From Brachypodium distachyon (taxonomy: Eukaryota; Streptophyta; Magnoliopsida; Poales; Poaceae), in assembly GCF_000005505.3 (NCBI RefSeq), contig NC_016133.3, positions 25,481,008 to 25,545,007 of the forward strand: DNA of 64,000 bases. Direction: 5' to 3'. A model generated the notes under the pieces. It ran no database searches. It worked only from the letters and a program-made list of their open reading frames with translations, and was not told the DNA's origin. The first letter of the stretch is position 1. The number at the start of each line of letters is the position of its first letter. Position numbers and translations under genes: made by a program. Below are positions 1-12,035 of the stretch, piece after piece.

Positions 1-508
1 GAAGACTTCATCCGGGCAGGAGCAGAGTCGTGACGAGAGAGGAGTCACGAGAGCTTCCGGCCGAAAGAGAACGGGGGAATTTGTGGTGGAAGGTAATTTT
101 CTGGAGGGGGTATGGTGGCCATTTATAGGTAGGTGAAAAAGAGAGGATCTCACCGGTATATTTTATCCCAAAAATTTCGCTAGGGTTTCCCCTTACAGTT
201 AAGATTTTCCGTTGGGATAAGATTTTACAGTTCGGAATGATTCGTGAAGACTATGGCTAAAACGGAGAGTCCGTTGAAGTAGCATTCTTCAGAACATTGA
301 AGACTTACAGTTTTACCAAAAACAAAACTCATTTTTGAACAATGAGAATTCTTGCATCACCGACAAGGATTACTATGATACATGAATTACGAAGAATGGT
401 CTTTGTGTACAGACAAGAAATAGATAAGATAGATAGGTTCTACGGTGTCCTTCGTTTCATTTTCATCTGACAGTAAGAGGCAAATGCAGTGAAGAACAAT
501 TGCACAGA
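1..508 (-). mobile_element. Max1 left part, probable 3' LTR fragment
   Basis: This is the left remnant of the Copia element whose coding part resumes at 56281. The link is the ACAGA duplication at 504-508 and 56281-56285, the target site of Tek1. On the minus strand it reads as LTR-like DNA: it is rich in GAAGAC/GAAGAA motifs, as in SIRE/Maximus LTRs, and has a TATA-like CCTATAAAT at 121-129. No coding frame is recognised. It does not obviously match the Max2 LTR at 61397-62600, so Max1 and Max2 would be different subfamilies, or this is 3' untranslated sequence. The true left end lies outside the window. Confidence 0.5.
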
Positions 509-2000
509 TATAACATCCCATTTTTCAAAACCCTTCATATGCATTGCATTTCATAAACATCATGTCACCTTTGCATTTAATCACATTTAAAATCCTAAAG
601 TTTAGCTCAGAAAAACCCTTTAACAAAAATGCTTTTATTTGAATCTGGCCCTTTTCTTGCTTTTGGTTAATTGCATTTTAACCCATGAGGGTTTAGGCAT
701 AAAAAAAAGGGGTTTAATGCATTTATAAAGCTACCCCATTTACTAGCTTTCAAATTTGATTTAAAACACTAATTATTTTAATAGCTAAAAAGCCCTAAAG
801 CCTAGTTTATAGGCAAAAGTATTTTTAAATATTTTATTTTGAGGGAATTCTTGTCCCAAAAGTTCAATCATATGAAAATATGATTTTACAAATTTTGTTG
901 CAATTTATTTGGATTGAATTGGAGCTTTGAATCAAAATTTGTATTCAAAAACAGAAAATAGAAAAAGAAAAGGAAAAAAAAAGGAAACAGCGGCCGGGCT
1001 GGCCAACGGGCCGGCCCGGCCCACCTACCTAGCGCGCCGAGCCAGGCCGCGGCTCGGCGCCCGAGCCGCCCGAGCCTCTTCATGTCAGCTTCTTCCTCAA
1101 GCTCCAACCGCCTAGGTGTTTTTCCCGGCCAACGACCTGCACGCAGGCGCCCACGCCTCCACTCCGAGTCCTTCTTGGCCCCGACCCCCATCTCCGCAAC
1201 CGACCGCGTCATCTTAAAACCTCTCACACCCGTAGTCCAGTCCCTCTCCTCTCTCGCTCAATTACGCCGCTGTAACATGCCAAAAATTCAAACTCTTTCA
1301 TATGCATTGCATTCATGAGCATCATGCCACATTTGCATGTTTGAATCAAAATTTGAATTACAAAAGGCTTTGAAAAGGTTTATTTCATTTTAAAACCCTA
1401 GTATTTCACCCATTTGAGCTTTGGATCTCTAGACCATTAGGGTTTATCTATAAGGGGGGTTTATTGCATAAATAAGCTGTCTCATAATTTTTGGATATTT
1501 ATTTGGAGTTGAAAAACTATTTTATTTTAAATAGTTACAAAGCCTTAATGGCATTTATCCGGCAAATGTATTTTTATATATTTTATTTGGAAAGCAAATT
1601 AGTCCCAAAAGTTGAATCATAATATGATTTTACAAATTTTCTGGAATTTATTTGGAGTTCAAAATAAAAAGATATCAAAGAAATCAGAAAAAGGAAAAAG
1701 AAAAGAACAGAAAAAAAGAAAACCGGACCGGACCGACCAACTTGGGCCGAACTGGCCCCGCCCCGACCGCCGACCGACCGGCCCGAACTAGCCCGCTTAC
1801 TGCGCGTGCGCCGCAGCCCCGCAGCGCCCCGCGCCTGCGCCCGGCCGCTAACGAGTGGGACCACCTGTCAGGGAGCTCCTTCCCCGACAGGCAAGGCCCC
1901 GAATTCCGCCGCCCGCGCCGCCACCTGCCATTTACGTCGCCGTGCGCCGTCTCCTCTGCAATCGCCTCCCTCGTCCATTAATTGCAGCCCTGACCGCGTC

Positions 2001-2010
2001 CCTATAAAGG
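2001..2010 (+). promoter_or_regulatory. TATA box of Solo-1 LTR
   Basis: CCTATAAAGG lies in the GC-rich part of the LTR, just before a C-rich stretch, where a U3/R boundary promoter is expected. The call is positional; no transcript evidence. Confidence 0.45.
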
Positions 2011-3189
2011 CCACAGCCCCCTCTCTCCTTTCCCCCTAAACCCCCTCGCCACCACGCCACCAGGCCGCCGAAATTCCTCGCTGGAGCAAGGAGCCCGCCG
2101 CCACTGTTTTTTCTTCGGGTCGACACCGCCAGTGAACCTTGTTGCCCGAACCCACAAATTTCTTGATCCCCTCAATCTTGCGCCCGTTTTGACGCGCGCA
2201 GATTTGTTTTTAGTGCCCCCTAGCAGCCGGACCACGCCGTCCGACCTCGCCGGAGTCCGCACCCACACCACCGGAGCTCTCCGTTGTCCTAGGCGTCGCC
2301 TCGGTCCTCGTCTCTCCGTCCCGTGCGCGTCATGACCTCCGCCTCGTCGCGCCGCCCGCGCCGCCGGTCTTCCCCGAGCCCGAAGACCACCGAAACCCCC
2401 ATCCGCCGCCTGCCCGCACCGTGCCGCTGCCGGACACCGTTCGCCGGAACCCTAGGGTCCCCAGACGTGAGCCCGACCCCTCGTGACCGTTGGATCGTTG
2501 GCCGAGATTAAAACGTTTTAATCTTTTAAAACGAACCGGTACCGTCCAATCAGGGAGCGACACGTGGCATTGATTTATAAAAACGAAAATGTAATTTTTA
2601 ATCCCGAATTGAATTAAATGGCAGTTTTGCCGAAAAGTCCCTAGAACTTCAAGTGCTTATAACTTTTAAACCACTGGGCCAAATTTGACAAATTTTACCT
2701 TTCTGAAAAGATCTTGACCTGTAGAATCTTTTGGCATAGTTTAAATTCAAATTTGAATAACTTAACCACAGAGAATTTACAGAAAGGCATCTAATGCCAT
2801 TTAAATCATATCTTTTAATTTAGAGATCCATTTTATTTGAAACCAGTGCCCAATTTTTTTTTATTGTCCTCTGTCCATTGGGACAGAGAAATTAAATTTT
2901 TGAATTAAATTAATTGGCTGATGCCAATAAAACCTTGTTTAGGGTTTTAATCCCTTGTTTTTGAATTTTGTTCTTAAACCTAATGCTATAATTTTAATTG
3001 CTAATGCTTTGGACCAGTTGATCACCCGAAAAAAATCAACCCAATCATGTCACATGTTTTGCATTGCATCATGGCATATATCTTCTCTTGATTGTATTAG
3101 GTGTTTATGTATGCATTGTTTGTATTTGATTAGTTTTCTCGGAGAGCGAACTGTGTGATTGCGAAGAGTGCTTGAATACCAACTGCTAT

Positions 3190-4160
3190 CAAGGCAAGTT
3201 CACTTTGACCATTATCCCATTATTTTATTATGCACTAGTTTTTATTAGTTGCATTGTTAGGATTATTATTGCATCTATGCTAGCTATGATCTCTCCTAGT
3301 AGTATATGGTAGCCTTGCCATGTCCTTACCACCAATTGCCATCGTAGTAGTAAATGCTATGCTATGATATTATAAGAGGGTGGTATTATTACAATGTGAT
3401 GTTAATGAATTAAAGTATGGTTTTCCTAGTGTATGGCAAAACAAGTAATTCAATGAACCGTCCTGGGTGGGCTGCTTTGAGTATTTGAGATGTATGCGAC
3501 GTCAGGTCACTTTCTATGAGTCGTCTCGCCATTTCTATGGGAGCGCCTGCGTCGCAAATGTGGGATGCCACCCAGGGTAACCAGAGACTGGACTAGTTTC
3601 CTATTTAGTAACTTCCAGTACAACGACATGCTAAATGGGCTCTGGCTTGATGGAGTAAGACATATGATCCTGGATCCGAGGGATTGTGCAGATGTAGCCA
3701 TGTAGGTGGGAACGTAGGTCCCTCAGGTGGTCTGGGTAACTGTGGTCTGAAAATTCTTGTAATCGACGCCGTTGCTACTCTATCCTGAGGACAGCAAGGC
3801 AAGTTCACTTTGATCATATCCCATTATTATTGTTGTTTCAAAATACTTATGCATGAGTGTTATTGGTAGAGATGCATTGATAGGACTATTACTCGTACCT
3901 CTATGCTAGCTATATATCACAGGTAGTATAGTTTACCCTCGCCATTACCTTGCCACGAAATTGCCATCGATTGTAGTTGAATGCTAAGCTATGGTAGTCT
4001 CGTGGGGGAAATAACTATATTATGATATTGTTATGCCGTTGGCTATATGAAATGTTTTTGTTAGATGTAAGGCAAAACAACTAATTCAATGAACCATCCT
4101 GGGTGGGCTGCTGTGAGGATTTTGAGGATTAGCGGCGTCAGGTCCATTTCTATGGGTCCG
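3190..4160 (+). repeat. Diverged duplicate segment within Solo-1
   Basis: The LTR landmark CAAGGCAAGTTCACTTTGA occurs at about 3191 and again at about 3798. Each is followed by the same ordered landmarks (CTATGCTAGCTAT, AATTGCCATCG, CAATGAACC.TCCTGGGTGG, GGCGTCAGGTC-like). The two copies differ at many positions by eye, so this is a join between two LTR subfamilies rather than a recent tandem duplication. The second copy is cut by GU-A+ at 4161. Confidence 0.65.
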
Positions 4161-5173
4161 TGATATGGACATGATCACCATGGATACGACCATTAGAACC
4201 CTAATTGTTGGTGTATCTAATAACTATTATAATCAGGTGAATTTAATTACAAAATGTTTTCAATATGTTACTTGCAAAGAGGCGGAGCTACTACCTTGTG
4301 TAATCTTATTATGTAGTCATCTTATTGAACTTTACAACTCCAAAGTGAAGATAAAGTGTGATAGCCTGCAAAGGGAGATTCAAAGTGAAGCCTATCAAGT
4401 CTACTTTTCAACGAATCAAACGGCACATGATTCGGAGTTTGCTAGAGAAAGATATCATGAATTAAAGTTGAATCCGATTCGGGTCCGAACTGCCAGGAGA
4501 CCCGAATTTGTTTTAATCACCCAGGGCGCATCCGGAGTCCAAATCAAGCAAACAAGTACTTATTGGAAAGGTAATTACAAGACCTTTACAACGGATCTGG
4601 CCCCATCAAGGGATTTGACTCGTGCTGACCGTGGCGGACAAAACAAGCTGACGGATCTGTTTTTCTGTTTCTTAAAGAGTTGTAGTTTGTTAGGAAAGTT
4701 AGAGATAGAGTTGGATTTCGGCCTCCTTACTCAAGGTGGACGAAAATATCTCTCCCTCCTCCTTTATATACCCCATGAGCCCCCCTAAGGAGCCTTGGGT
4801 TTTGATTAGATAAAGTTTAGCCATCTTTGCTACTTTCGTGTAATCGCGTGGGTCGGTTAGACAACCTATTTTACCGTCGTCAAGACTCCAACTTATCGTC
4901 TCGTTGAGACATTGGTTTGATATAGTATATTCGCAATTTGAGATTGCATCCGTTATTTATCTTGTTCTTACTTGTTCTTCGATTGCTTGCAGAAACAAAG
5001 ACCTTCATGGTCAGGTTGATCGTGCCCCCGCGTGATCAATAACCCTCTGGAGTTGGTGTATCGATTGCTAAGGCGCTGCCTCCTAGGCCGTAGTCGGATC
5101 GTCAACGTCACCTCCTACCCAAATCGAGAGTTATCAATCTCATCGAAAGATCGGGCCACCCACACCCACATCA
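4161..5173 (+). repeat. GU-A+ 5' LTR
   Basis: It runs from TGATATGGACATG to CACCCACATCA, 1013 bp, and is directly followed by CG and the PBS. It contains an open frame from 4165 to 4788 (207 codons), the U3-coded segment described at 21950. The TATA box TTTATATA lies just before the end of that frame. Confidence 0.9.
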
Positions 5174-5684
5174 CGTGGTATCAGAGCTTAAGGTTGCTCG
5201 GTGAGATTTTTCCAATTTATCCCTAGTTTAGATCTGTTTTTACCTATCGTCCAGAAAAAAGCCAAACAAAAATTAGAATTAGTTACCTTGTCCCAAAAAC
5301 CAATCTGAGCCTTGCAATTTTCACATTAGTATTTGCATTGTTGAATCTTTGCTGCATTAATCGTGTCGAGTTGCTGGATTAGATTGGATTGTTTTTCAGA
5401 TTTTTTTTCTACTAGATCGAACTTGCTTTTGGTTTTCTTGTTCTTCATGTGACGCAGGTTTTCTTCATCAATCTTCCGCCGCCAAACTCCCTGCCACACC
5501 ACCGCCACGCCATAATCTTCTGCTACCACCATATCTTCCATCGAGTCCCTCGTCGAGTACTACACCGAGTCCCTCTTCGAGTCCTACACCGAGTCCCTCT
5601 TCAAGCCTACACCGAGTCCCTCGTTGAGTCCTACACCGTGTCCCTCTTCGAGTCCTACATCGAGTCGGCAAGTTATAGTTTTCA
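5174..5684 (+). other. GU-A+ leader, first part
   Basis: Untranslated leader between LTR and gag, cut by GU-A- after ...TATAGTTTTCA. It holds about five units of the 24-bp repeat seen in all GU copies (about 5530-5668; unit CACCGAGTCCCTCTTCGAGT plus CCTA). The leader resumes at 10937. Confidence 0.75.
5176..5187 (+). promoter_or_regulatory. GU-A+ primer binding site
   Basis: TGGTATCAGAGC matches the complement of the 3' end of plant initiator tRNA-Met, the usual primer of plant LTR elements. It starts two bases after the LTR end. Confidence 0.85.
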
Positions 5685-6726
5685 TGATACGGGTGCGGGT
5701 GGCCGATCTTTCGATGAGATTGGTAACTCTCGATTTGGGTAGGAGGTGACGTTGGCGATCCGACTACGGCCTAGGAGGCAGCGCCTTAGCAATCGATACA
5801 CCAACTCCAAAGGGTTATTGATCACGCGGGGGCACGATCAACCTGACCACGAAGGTCTTTGTTCCTGCAAGCAATCGAAGAACAAGCAAGAACAAGATAA
5901 ATAGCGGATGCAATCTAAAATTGCGAATATACTATATCAAACCAATGTCTCAACGAGACGATAAGTTGGGGTTCCGAAAGCGGTAAAACAGGTGGTCTAA
6001 CCGACACACGCGATTACACGAAGTAGTAGCGATGGCTAACTTTTCACTAAACAAAACCCAAGGCTCCTTAGGGGGGCTCATGGGGTATATAAAGGAGGAG
6101 GGAGAGATACTTTCGTCCACCTTGAATAAGGAGTCCGAAATCCAACTCTATCTCTAACTTTCCTAACAAACTACAACTCTTTAGAAAACAGAAAAACAGA
6201 TCCGTCAGCTTGTTTTGTCCGCCACGGTCAGCACGAGTCGAATCTCTTGATGGGGCCAGATCCGTTGGAAAGGCCTTGTAATTAACTTTCCAACAAGTAC
6301 TTGTTTGCTTGATTTGGACTCCGGATGCGGCCTGGGTGATTAAAACAAATTCGGGTCTCCTGACAGCTCGGACCCGAATCGGATTCAACTTTAATTCGTG
6401 ATATCTTTCTCTAGCAAGCTCCGAATCATGTGCCGTTTGATTTGTTGCAAAGTACACTTTAAATCTTTTCCCTCTCAGCTGTATGAATGCTTGATTCTTG
6501 TTGGCCCTCCCGTTCGCCTCCATCGTATCTCATCTTCACCTTGGACTTGAAAAGCTCGACAAGATGCATACGTAATAAAACGAAACAAGATAGTAGTAGC
6601 TCCGCCTCTTCATAAATATGACAATGAAAACAATTACTACTTGAATTCACCTGATTATAAATCTTGTCAAATATTATAGAATTGAGGGCACCAAAGGTCG
6701 TATCCATCGTTAGCATGTCCATATCA
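5685..6726 (-). repeat. GU-A- 3' LTR
   Basis: 1042 bp, read on the minus strand from TGATATGG (6726) to GTATCA (5685). The TATA box lies near 6093-6100. The gag frame enters it across the PPT (AGAAAGGGAGGA just to the right of 6726). Confidence 0.9.
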
Positions 6727-8336
6727 TCCTCCCTTTCTTGAAAGGAAAGCCGTCCTCGGCGTCGTTTGTGCTGTAAAGAGACTGACAAAATAGACAAAGT
6801 GTGTGCATGGTATATGTATATGTCATCCATCTTTATACATCTCCTTTCTTGCACAATTAATCTTTTATAACAAAGTCTCATGAGATAATTAGTAAAACAA
6901 TCATGATGAATAACATTCCAGCAAGGAGATTGACAATATTGTTTGCATTTATAAGCGAAACGATTTCTTGTATTTGGTTTGCACCGCTCACCATTACACC
7001 ATCCCAACATTGGAGAATAATAATGAATAGTATCCAAATTAGTTACTACAATATGCTGAAATTTAGAGCAAGTCAAAGCATTAATATTCAAACAAGCATG
7101 TAAATAACTATTTGGCAAATAATCAACACCTATATTGGAGGTCCTATCAAAACGATTAAGCATGTGCAAAAATTTCTTTTCTCCCAAGAGAGGAAAATTA
7201 TCACAAGTAATGCAAATCTCATGCACCAAAATGTTATTGTTCACATCATGTTGTCCAATTAAATGAAATGTGTATCCGTGAACAGCAAAAGATTTCGAAA
7301 TTGTTAACTCACACAGTTTATCCATTGCATGCGACAAATACATGGGACTATCAAGTGCAATATAACACAAAGAATTAATAGGTGGATCGTTCTCAATCAC
7401 TCCATGTGTAATTAAATTGACACAACCTAAACCAAATTTATCTACATCACATGTTTCTCCCAAAACATTAGTTATTTCCTCACATGATTCATTCTCATCA
7501 ATATCAAAATTAATATGTGCACTCAAATCATTAGAAAAATTAATTTCATCAGTAGGTGCACTGAAATCAGCATGTAAATCAACAATTTCACATGGTGCAG
7601 AAAATTCAACGGGTATCTCATTTATTTCATCACGTGTCATATTTTGTTCAGCAACACAATCATCTTTATCATTACCTTGTAGGCTCAACACGTTTCTTGT
7701 ACACCTTCTCTCCAATTTCCTCTCCGCTTCACGAGCAAGATTAAGCAAACACAATAGAGAGTCGTATTTTCCGTATTCAATTATGTAAGAAATATCAAAG
7801 TTAAGCCCACAATAAAACCTATCCATTTTTCTTTGTTCGGTTTCATCTAAACCAGATCACAAGGTTAAAATTTGGAACTCATGGTAGTAATCATCAACAG
7901 TTTTATCATCTTGTGTCAAACGTCGTAATTTGGAACGCAACTCATAAGCATAACTTGGAGGAACATATTTTTCTCTCATGATTTTCTTCATATCAATCCA
8001 AGTGTGAGGTATTTTGTTTTCTCTAACTATCTCACACCACCATGATAATGCATCAAAACGAAATTTACTACTAGCAATTTGGACCTTACGACTATCTAGT
8101 ACATGGAAGCATGTGAATTGTTCAGTTAAAGCTAGCTCCCAATCTATATACGTTTCAGCATCATTTTCCCCCTCAAAGAAAGGTACACACAATTTAATTG
8201 TATTAGAAGGATTGTTTTGTACCGTTGCCGTGGCATTATCAACAAGAGACGTGGAGGATGGCCGTGGTGAAAAGCACTCATCGCGGTCACGGGATAGCAT
8301 CGGTCTAGTTGCCATGCTTCGTGTAAGTCCTGTCAT
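6068..8336 (-). pseudogene. GU-A- gag-U3 ORF (subfamily 1), two lesions
   Basis: ATG at 8336. The first ~150 codons match the plant retrotransposon gag fold (Retrotrans_gag-like, with W...F...W spacing and a Y-PP-Y/LR..L..L.QDDKTV..YYHEF segment). A CGA-to-TGA change creates a stop at 7857-7859; GU-B and GU-C have an Arg codon there. The frame reopens and runs to 6459, crossing into the 3' LTR at 6726. A one-base insertion near 6470 shifts it, and the shifted frame (6523-6068) carries the usual U3-coded end. The middle region (about 7500-6800) is cysteine-rich and has no family I recognise. No protease, RT or integrase motif is present. Confidence 0.75.
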
Positions 8337-9876
8337 GGTTAGTAGAAAACAAGAAACAAATCACAGTAATATGTTCCTATCAACTACTAGGATGTGGCTA
8401 CAAGTCGCTCAACTCTCAAGCTAAAAATCAAGTTCTTACAAGTTTTTATCATGCAAAACAGGAAGGTCATGGCCAGCGGCGTAACCAACACCTCCGGAGA
8501 TTAAATGTATCGATGCCTCGGTAACAAACCAACCTAGGTGTAGAATCTGTGGTGCTTGGAGGCTTTTGTGAGTAGCAAGGAATAGCAAATAATCAAATCA
8601 GCAATGCAAAGTTGAAAATATGCTCAATAATGCTAGTCCTAGCTGCTGGAGTCGATAAGAACGAATTACAGAAATAATCTAAGCCTAGATACTGAAGAAG
8701 ATAGGATAGAAAGATCAAAAGATGGCACAACAAGTAAATCCTTGGGATTTTTTTCTTCTTTTTTTTCTTTTTGTGGCCTTCTGTTTGGCTTCTTATTCTT
8801 TTCTTCTTCTTTTTTTCTTCTTTTTTTTAACCCCAGAAACTCACGCAAAAGAAGGACCGGAAAACTGTACGTCGGTCTGTCGAAGAACAGCAAAGGCTGC
8901 AGTAAGAAAAATTCAGAAAAATATGGAAAAATATGGGTTAGAAGCGTATCGACACAAGCTTTCTAGCAAAGGCAAGATCACTCAAAACGGATGTCGGACG
9001 GTGGAGAAAACTGAGAAACACCGGGCTGCAGCGACGCCGGAAAACGGATGCAGAAACTTGGAAGCTCCGAAAGTCCACCTTACAAACCGAATTTGAGGGT
9101 CAAAGTGTAGGGCAACGCCCTGGATATTTCCTGATGCGCCTCGTCGTGAGCTTTCCAAAAAGTCCAAGAACATCCAAATCCGAGTTGGTACGCAAAAGAT
9201 ACGCCCGTTTTACTGAACACGGGTCAAACCCACCCGAAACTAAAATTCTACTCGGACTCGGGTCCGAAACTGACTCGAACTCTTTCTCTTCTTTTTTTTT
9301 CGTTTTTTTTTCTTTCTTTCCTTTTTTTTTTGTTTCCTTTCTTTTTTTTGACAACTTTCCGAACAACTTGATCTCTAAACAAAATTCGATCTATTATGAA
9401 AACTTTCCAAAAGCACTCTTGATTGGACTCGGACTCGAACTTGCGGCTGAAAACTATAACTTGCCGACTCAATGTAGAACTCGATGTAGGACTCAAAGAG
9501 GGACTCGGTGTAGGACTCGAAGAGAGACTCGGTGGAAGATATGGTGGCGGCGGGAGATTATGGCGGTGGTGTGGCAGGAAGTTTGGCGGCGGAAGATTGA
9601 TGAAGGAAACCTGCGTCACACGAAGAACAAGAAAACCAAAATCAAGTTCGATCTAGTAGAAAAAATCTGAAAAACGATCCAATCTAATCCAGCAACTCGA
9701 CACGATTAATGCAGCAAAGATTCAACAATGCAAATACTGAAGTGAAAATTGCAAGGCTCAGATTGGTTCTAGGACAAGGTAACTAATTCTAATTTTTGTT
9801 TGGCTTTTTCTGGACGATAGGTAAAAACAGATCTAAACTAGGGATAAACTGGAAAAATCTCACCGAGCAACCTTAA
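8337..9876 (-). other. GU-A- leader
   Basis: About 1.54 kb between PBS and gag with no sense-strand gene. On the plus strand it shows two T-rich runs (about 8755-8831 and 9283-9350), which are purine tracts on the element's sense strand. It also has a shortened 24-bp repeat block (about 9468-9540, roughly two units). An open frame on the opposite strand (8722-9096) is discussed under findings. Confidence 0.7.
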
Positions 9877-9888
9877 GCTCTGATACCA
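9877..9888 (-). promoter_or_regulatory. GU-A- primer binding site
   Basis: GCTCTGATACCA here is the minus-strand TGGTATCAGAGC, two bases from the LTR at 9891. Confidence 0.85.
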
Positions 9889-9890
9889 CG

Positions 9891-10931
9891 TGATACGGGT
9901 GCGGGTGGCCCGATCTTTCGATGAGATTGGTAACTCTCGATTTGGGTAGGAGGTGACGTTGGCGATCCGACTACGGCCTAGGAGGCAGCGCCTTAGCAAT
10001 CGATACACCAACTCCAAAGGGTTATTGATCACGCGGGGGCACGATCAACCTGACCACGAAGGTCTTTGTTCCTGCAAGCAATCGAAGAACAAGCAAGAAG
10101 AAGATAAATAGCGGATGCAATCTAAAATTGCGAATATACTATATCAAACAAATGTCTCAACGAGACGATAAGTTGGGGTTCCGAAAGCGGTAAACAGGTG
10201 GTCTAACCGACACACGCGATTACACGAAGTAGTAGCGATGACTAACTTTTAACTAAACAAAACCCAAGGCTCCTTAGGGGGGCTCATGAGGTATATAAAG
10301 GAGGAGGGAGAGATACTTTCGTCCACCTTGAATAAGGAGTCCGAAATCCAACTCTATCTCTAACTTTCCTAACAAACTACAACTCTTTAGAAAACAGAAA
10401 AACAGATCCGTCAGCTTGTTTTGTCCGCCACGGTCAGCACGAGTCGAATCTCTTGATGGGGCCAGATCCGTTGGAAAGGTCTTGTAATTACCTTTCCAAC
10501 AAGTACTTGTTTGCTTGATTTGGACTCCGGATGCGGCCTGGGTGATTAAAACAAATTCGGATCTCCTGGCAGCTCGGACCCGAATCGGATTCAACTTTAA
10601 TTCGTGATATCTTTCTCTAGCAAGCTCCGAATCATGTGCCGTTTGATTTGTTGCAAAGTACACTTTAAATCCTTCCCTCTCAGCTGTATGAATGCTTGAT
10701 TCTTGTTGGCCCTCCCGTTCGCCTCCATCGTATCTCATCTTCACCTTGGACTTGAAAAGCTCGACAAGATGACTACGTAATAAAACGAAACAAGATAGTA
10801 GTAGCTCCGCCTCTTCATAAATATGACAATGAAAACAATTACTACTTGAATTCACCTGATTATAAATCTTGTCAAATATTATAGAATTGAGAGCACCAAA
10901 GGTCGTATCCATGGTTAGCATGTCCATATCA
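9891..10931 (-). repeat. GU-A- 5' LTR
   Basis: 1041 bp, nearly identical to 5685-6726, with the same TG...CA ends. Its U3 frame (10927-10274, 217 codons) is unbroken, so the frameshift in the 3' LTR copy arose after insertion. Confidence 0.9.
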
Positions 10932-10936
10932 TTTCA

Positions 10937-12035
10937 GCCGCAAGTTCGAGTCCAAGTCCAATCAAGAGTGCTTTTGGAAAGTGTTTCATAATAGATCGAA
11001 TTTTGTTTAGAGATCAAGTTGTTCGGAAAGTTGAAAAAAAAAAGAAAGGAAAGAAAAAAAAAGGAAAGAAAGAAAGAAAGAAAAAAGGAAAAAAAAAGAG
11101 AAAGAGTTCGAATCAGTTTCGGACCCGAGTCCGAGTAGAATTTTAGTTTCGGGTGGGTTTGACCCGTGTTCAGTAAAACGGGCGTATCTTTTGCGTACCA
11201 ACTCGGATTTGGACGTTCTTGGACTTTTTGGAAAGCTCACAATGAGGCGCACTAGGAAATATCCAGGACGTTGACCTGCACTTTGACCCTCAAATTCGGT
11301 TTGTAAGGTGGACTTTCGGAGCTTCCAAGTTTCTGCATCCGTTTTTCGGCGTCCCTGTAGCCCGGTGTTTCTCAGTTTTCTCCACGGTCCGACATCCGTT
11401 TTGAGTGATCTTGCCCTTGCTGGAAAGCTTGTGTCGATACGCTTCTAACCCATATTTTTCCATATTTTTCTGAATTTTTCTTATTGCAGCCTTTGCTGTT
11501 CTTCGAAAGACCGACGTAATGTTTTTCGGTCCTTCTTTTGCGTAAGTTTCTGGGGTTAAAAAAAAAAAAAAAGAAGAAGAAAAGAATAAGAAGCCAAACA
11601 GAAGGCCACAAAAAGAAAAAAAATCCCAGGGATTTACTTGTTGTGCCATCTTTTGATCTATCTATTTCTACCTTCTTCAGTATCTAGGCTTAGATTATTT
11701 CTGTAATTCGTTCTTATCGACTCCAGCAGCTAGGACTAGCATTATTGAACATATTTTCAACTTTGCATTGCTGATTTGATTATTTGCTATTCCTTGCTAC
11801 TCACAAAAGCCTCCAAGCTCCACAGATTCTACACCTAGGTTGGTTTGTTACCGAGACATCGATACATTTAATCTTCGGAGGGCTTGGTCACGCCGCTGGC
11901 CATCACCTTCCTGTTTTGCATGGTAAGAACTTGTAAGAACTTGATTTTTAGCTTGAGAGTTGAGCGACTTGTAGCCACATCCTATTAGTTCATAGGAACA
12001 TATTCCTGTGTTTTGTTTCTTGTCTTATACTAACC
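10937..12035 (+). other. GU-A+ leader, second part
   Basis: Continuation of the leader after GU-A-. It contains two A/G-rich runs (about 11032-11105 and 11558-11622) and no sense-strand gene. It ends at the gag ATG (12036). Confidence 0.7.

Larger units (their letters stand above)
5685..10931 (-). mobile_element. GU-A-: gag-U3 element inserted in GU-A+ leader
   Basis: A complete minus-strand element with LTRs at 5685-6726 and 9891-10931, flanked by TTTCA at 5680-5684 and 10932-10936. Removing it restores GTTTTCA-GCCGC, as in the uninterrupted leaders of GU-B and GU-C. It defines subfamily 1: the first part of its U3 and the middle of its gag differ strongly from GU-B and GU-C. Its ORF carries one nonsense codon and one frameshift. 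Confidence 0.9.

Noticed and set aside
1380..1450. Telomere-like AAACCCTA motifs
   Set aside because: Single AAACCCTA units recur at the same place in LTR heads and are not tandem arrays.
886..2563. Several overlapping open frames on both strands in GC-rich DNA (886-1227, 1652-1981, 2330-2563)
   Set aside because: Low-complexity Arg/Pro/Ala-rich translations open on both strands, lying inside the heads of the Tek1 and Solo-1 LTRs. Composition artefacts.
5449..5742. Pro/Ser-rich leader frame over the 24-bp repeats as a gene
   Set aside because: Starts with GTG, not ATG, and is explained by the repeat unit being a multiple of three.
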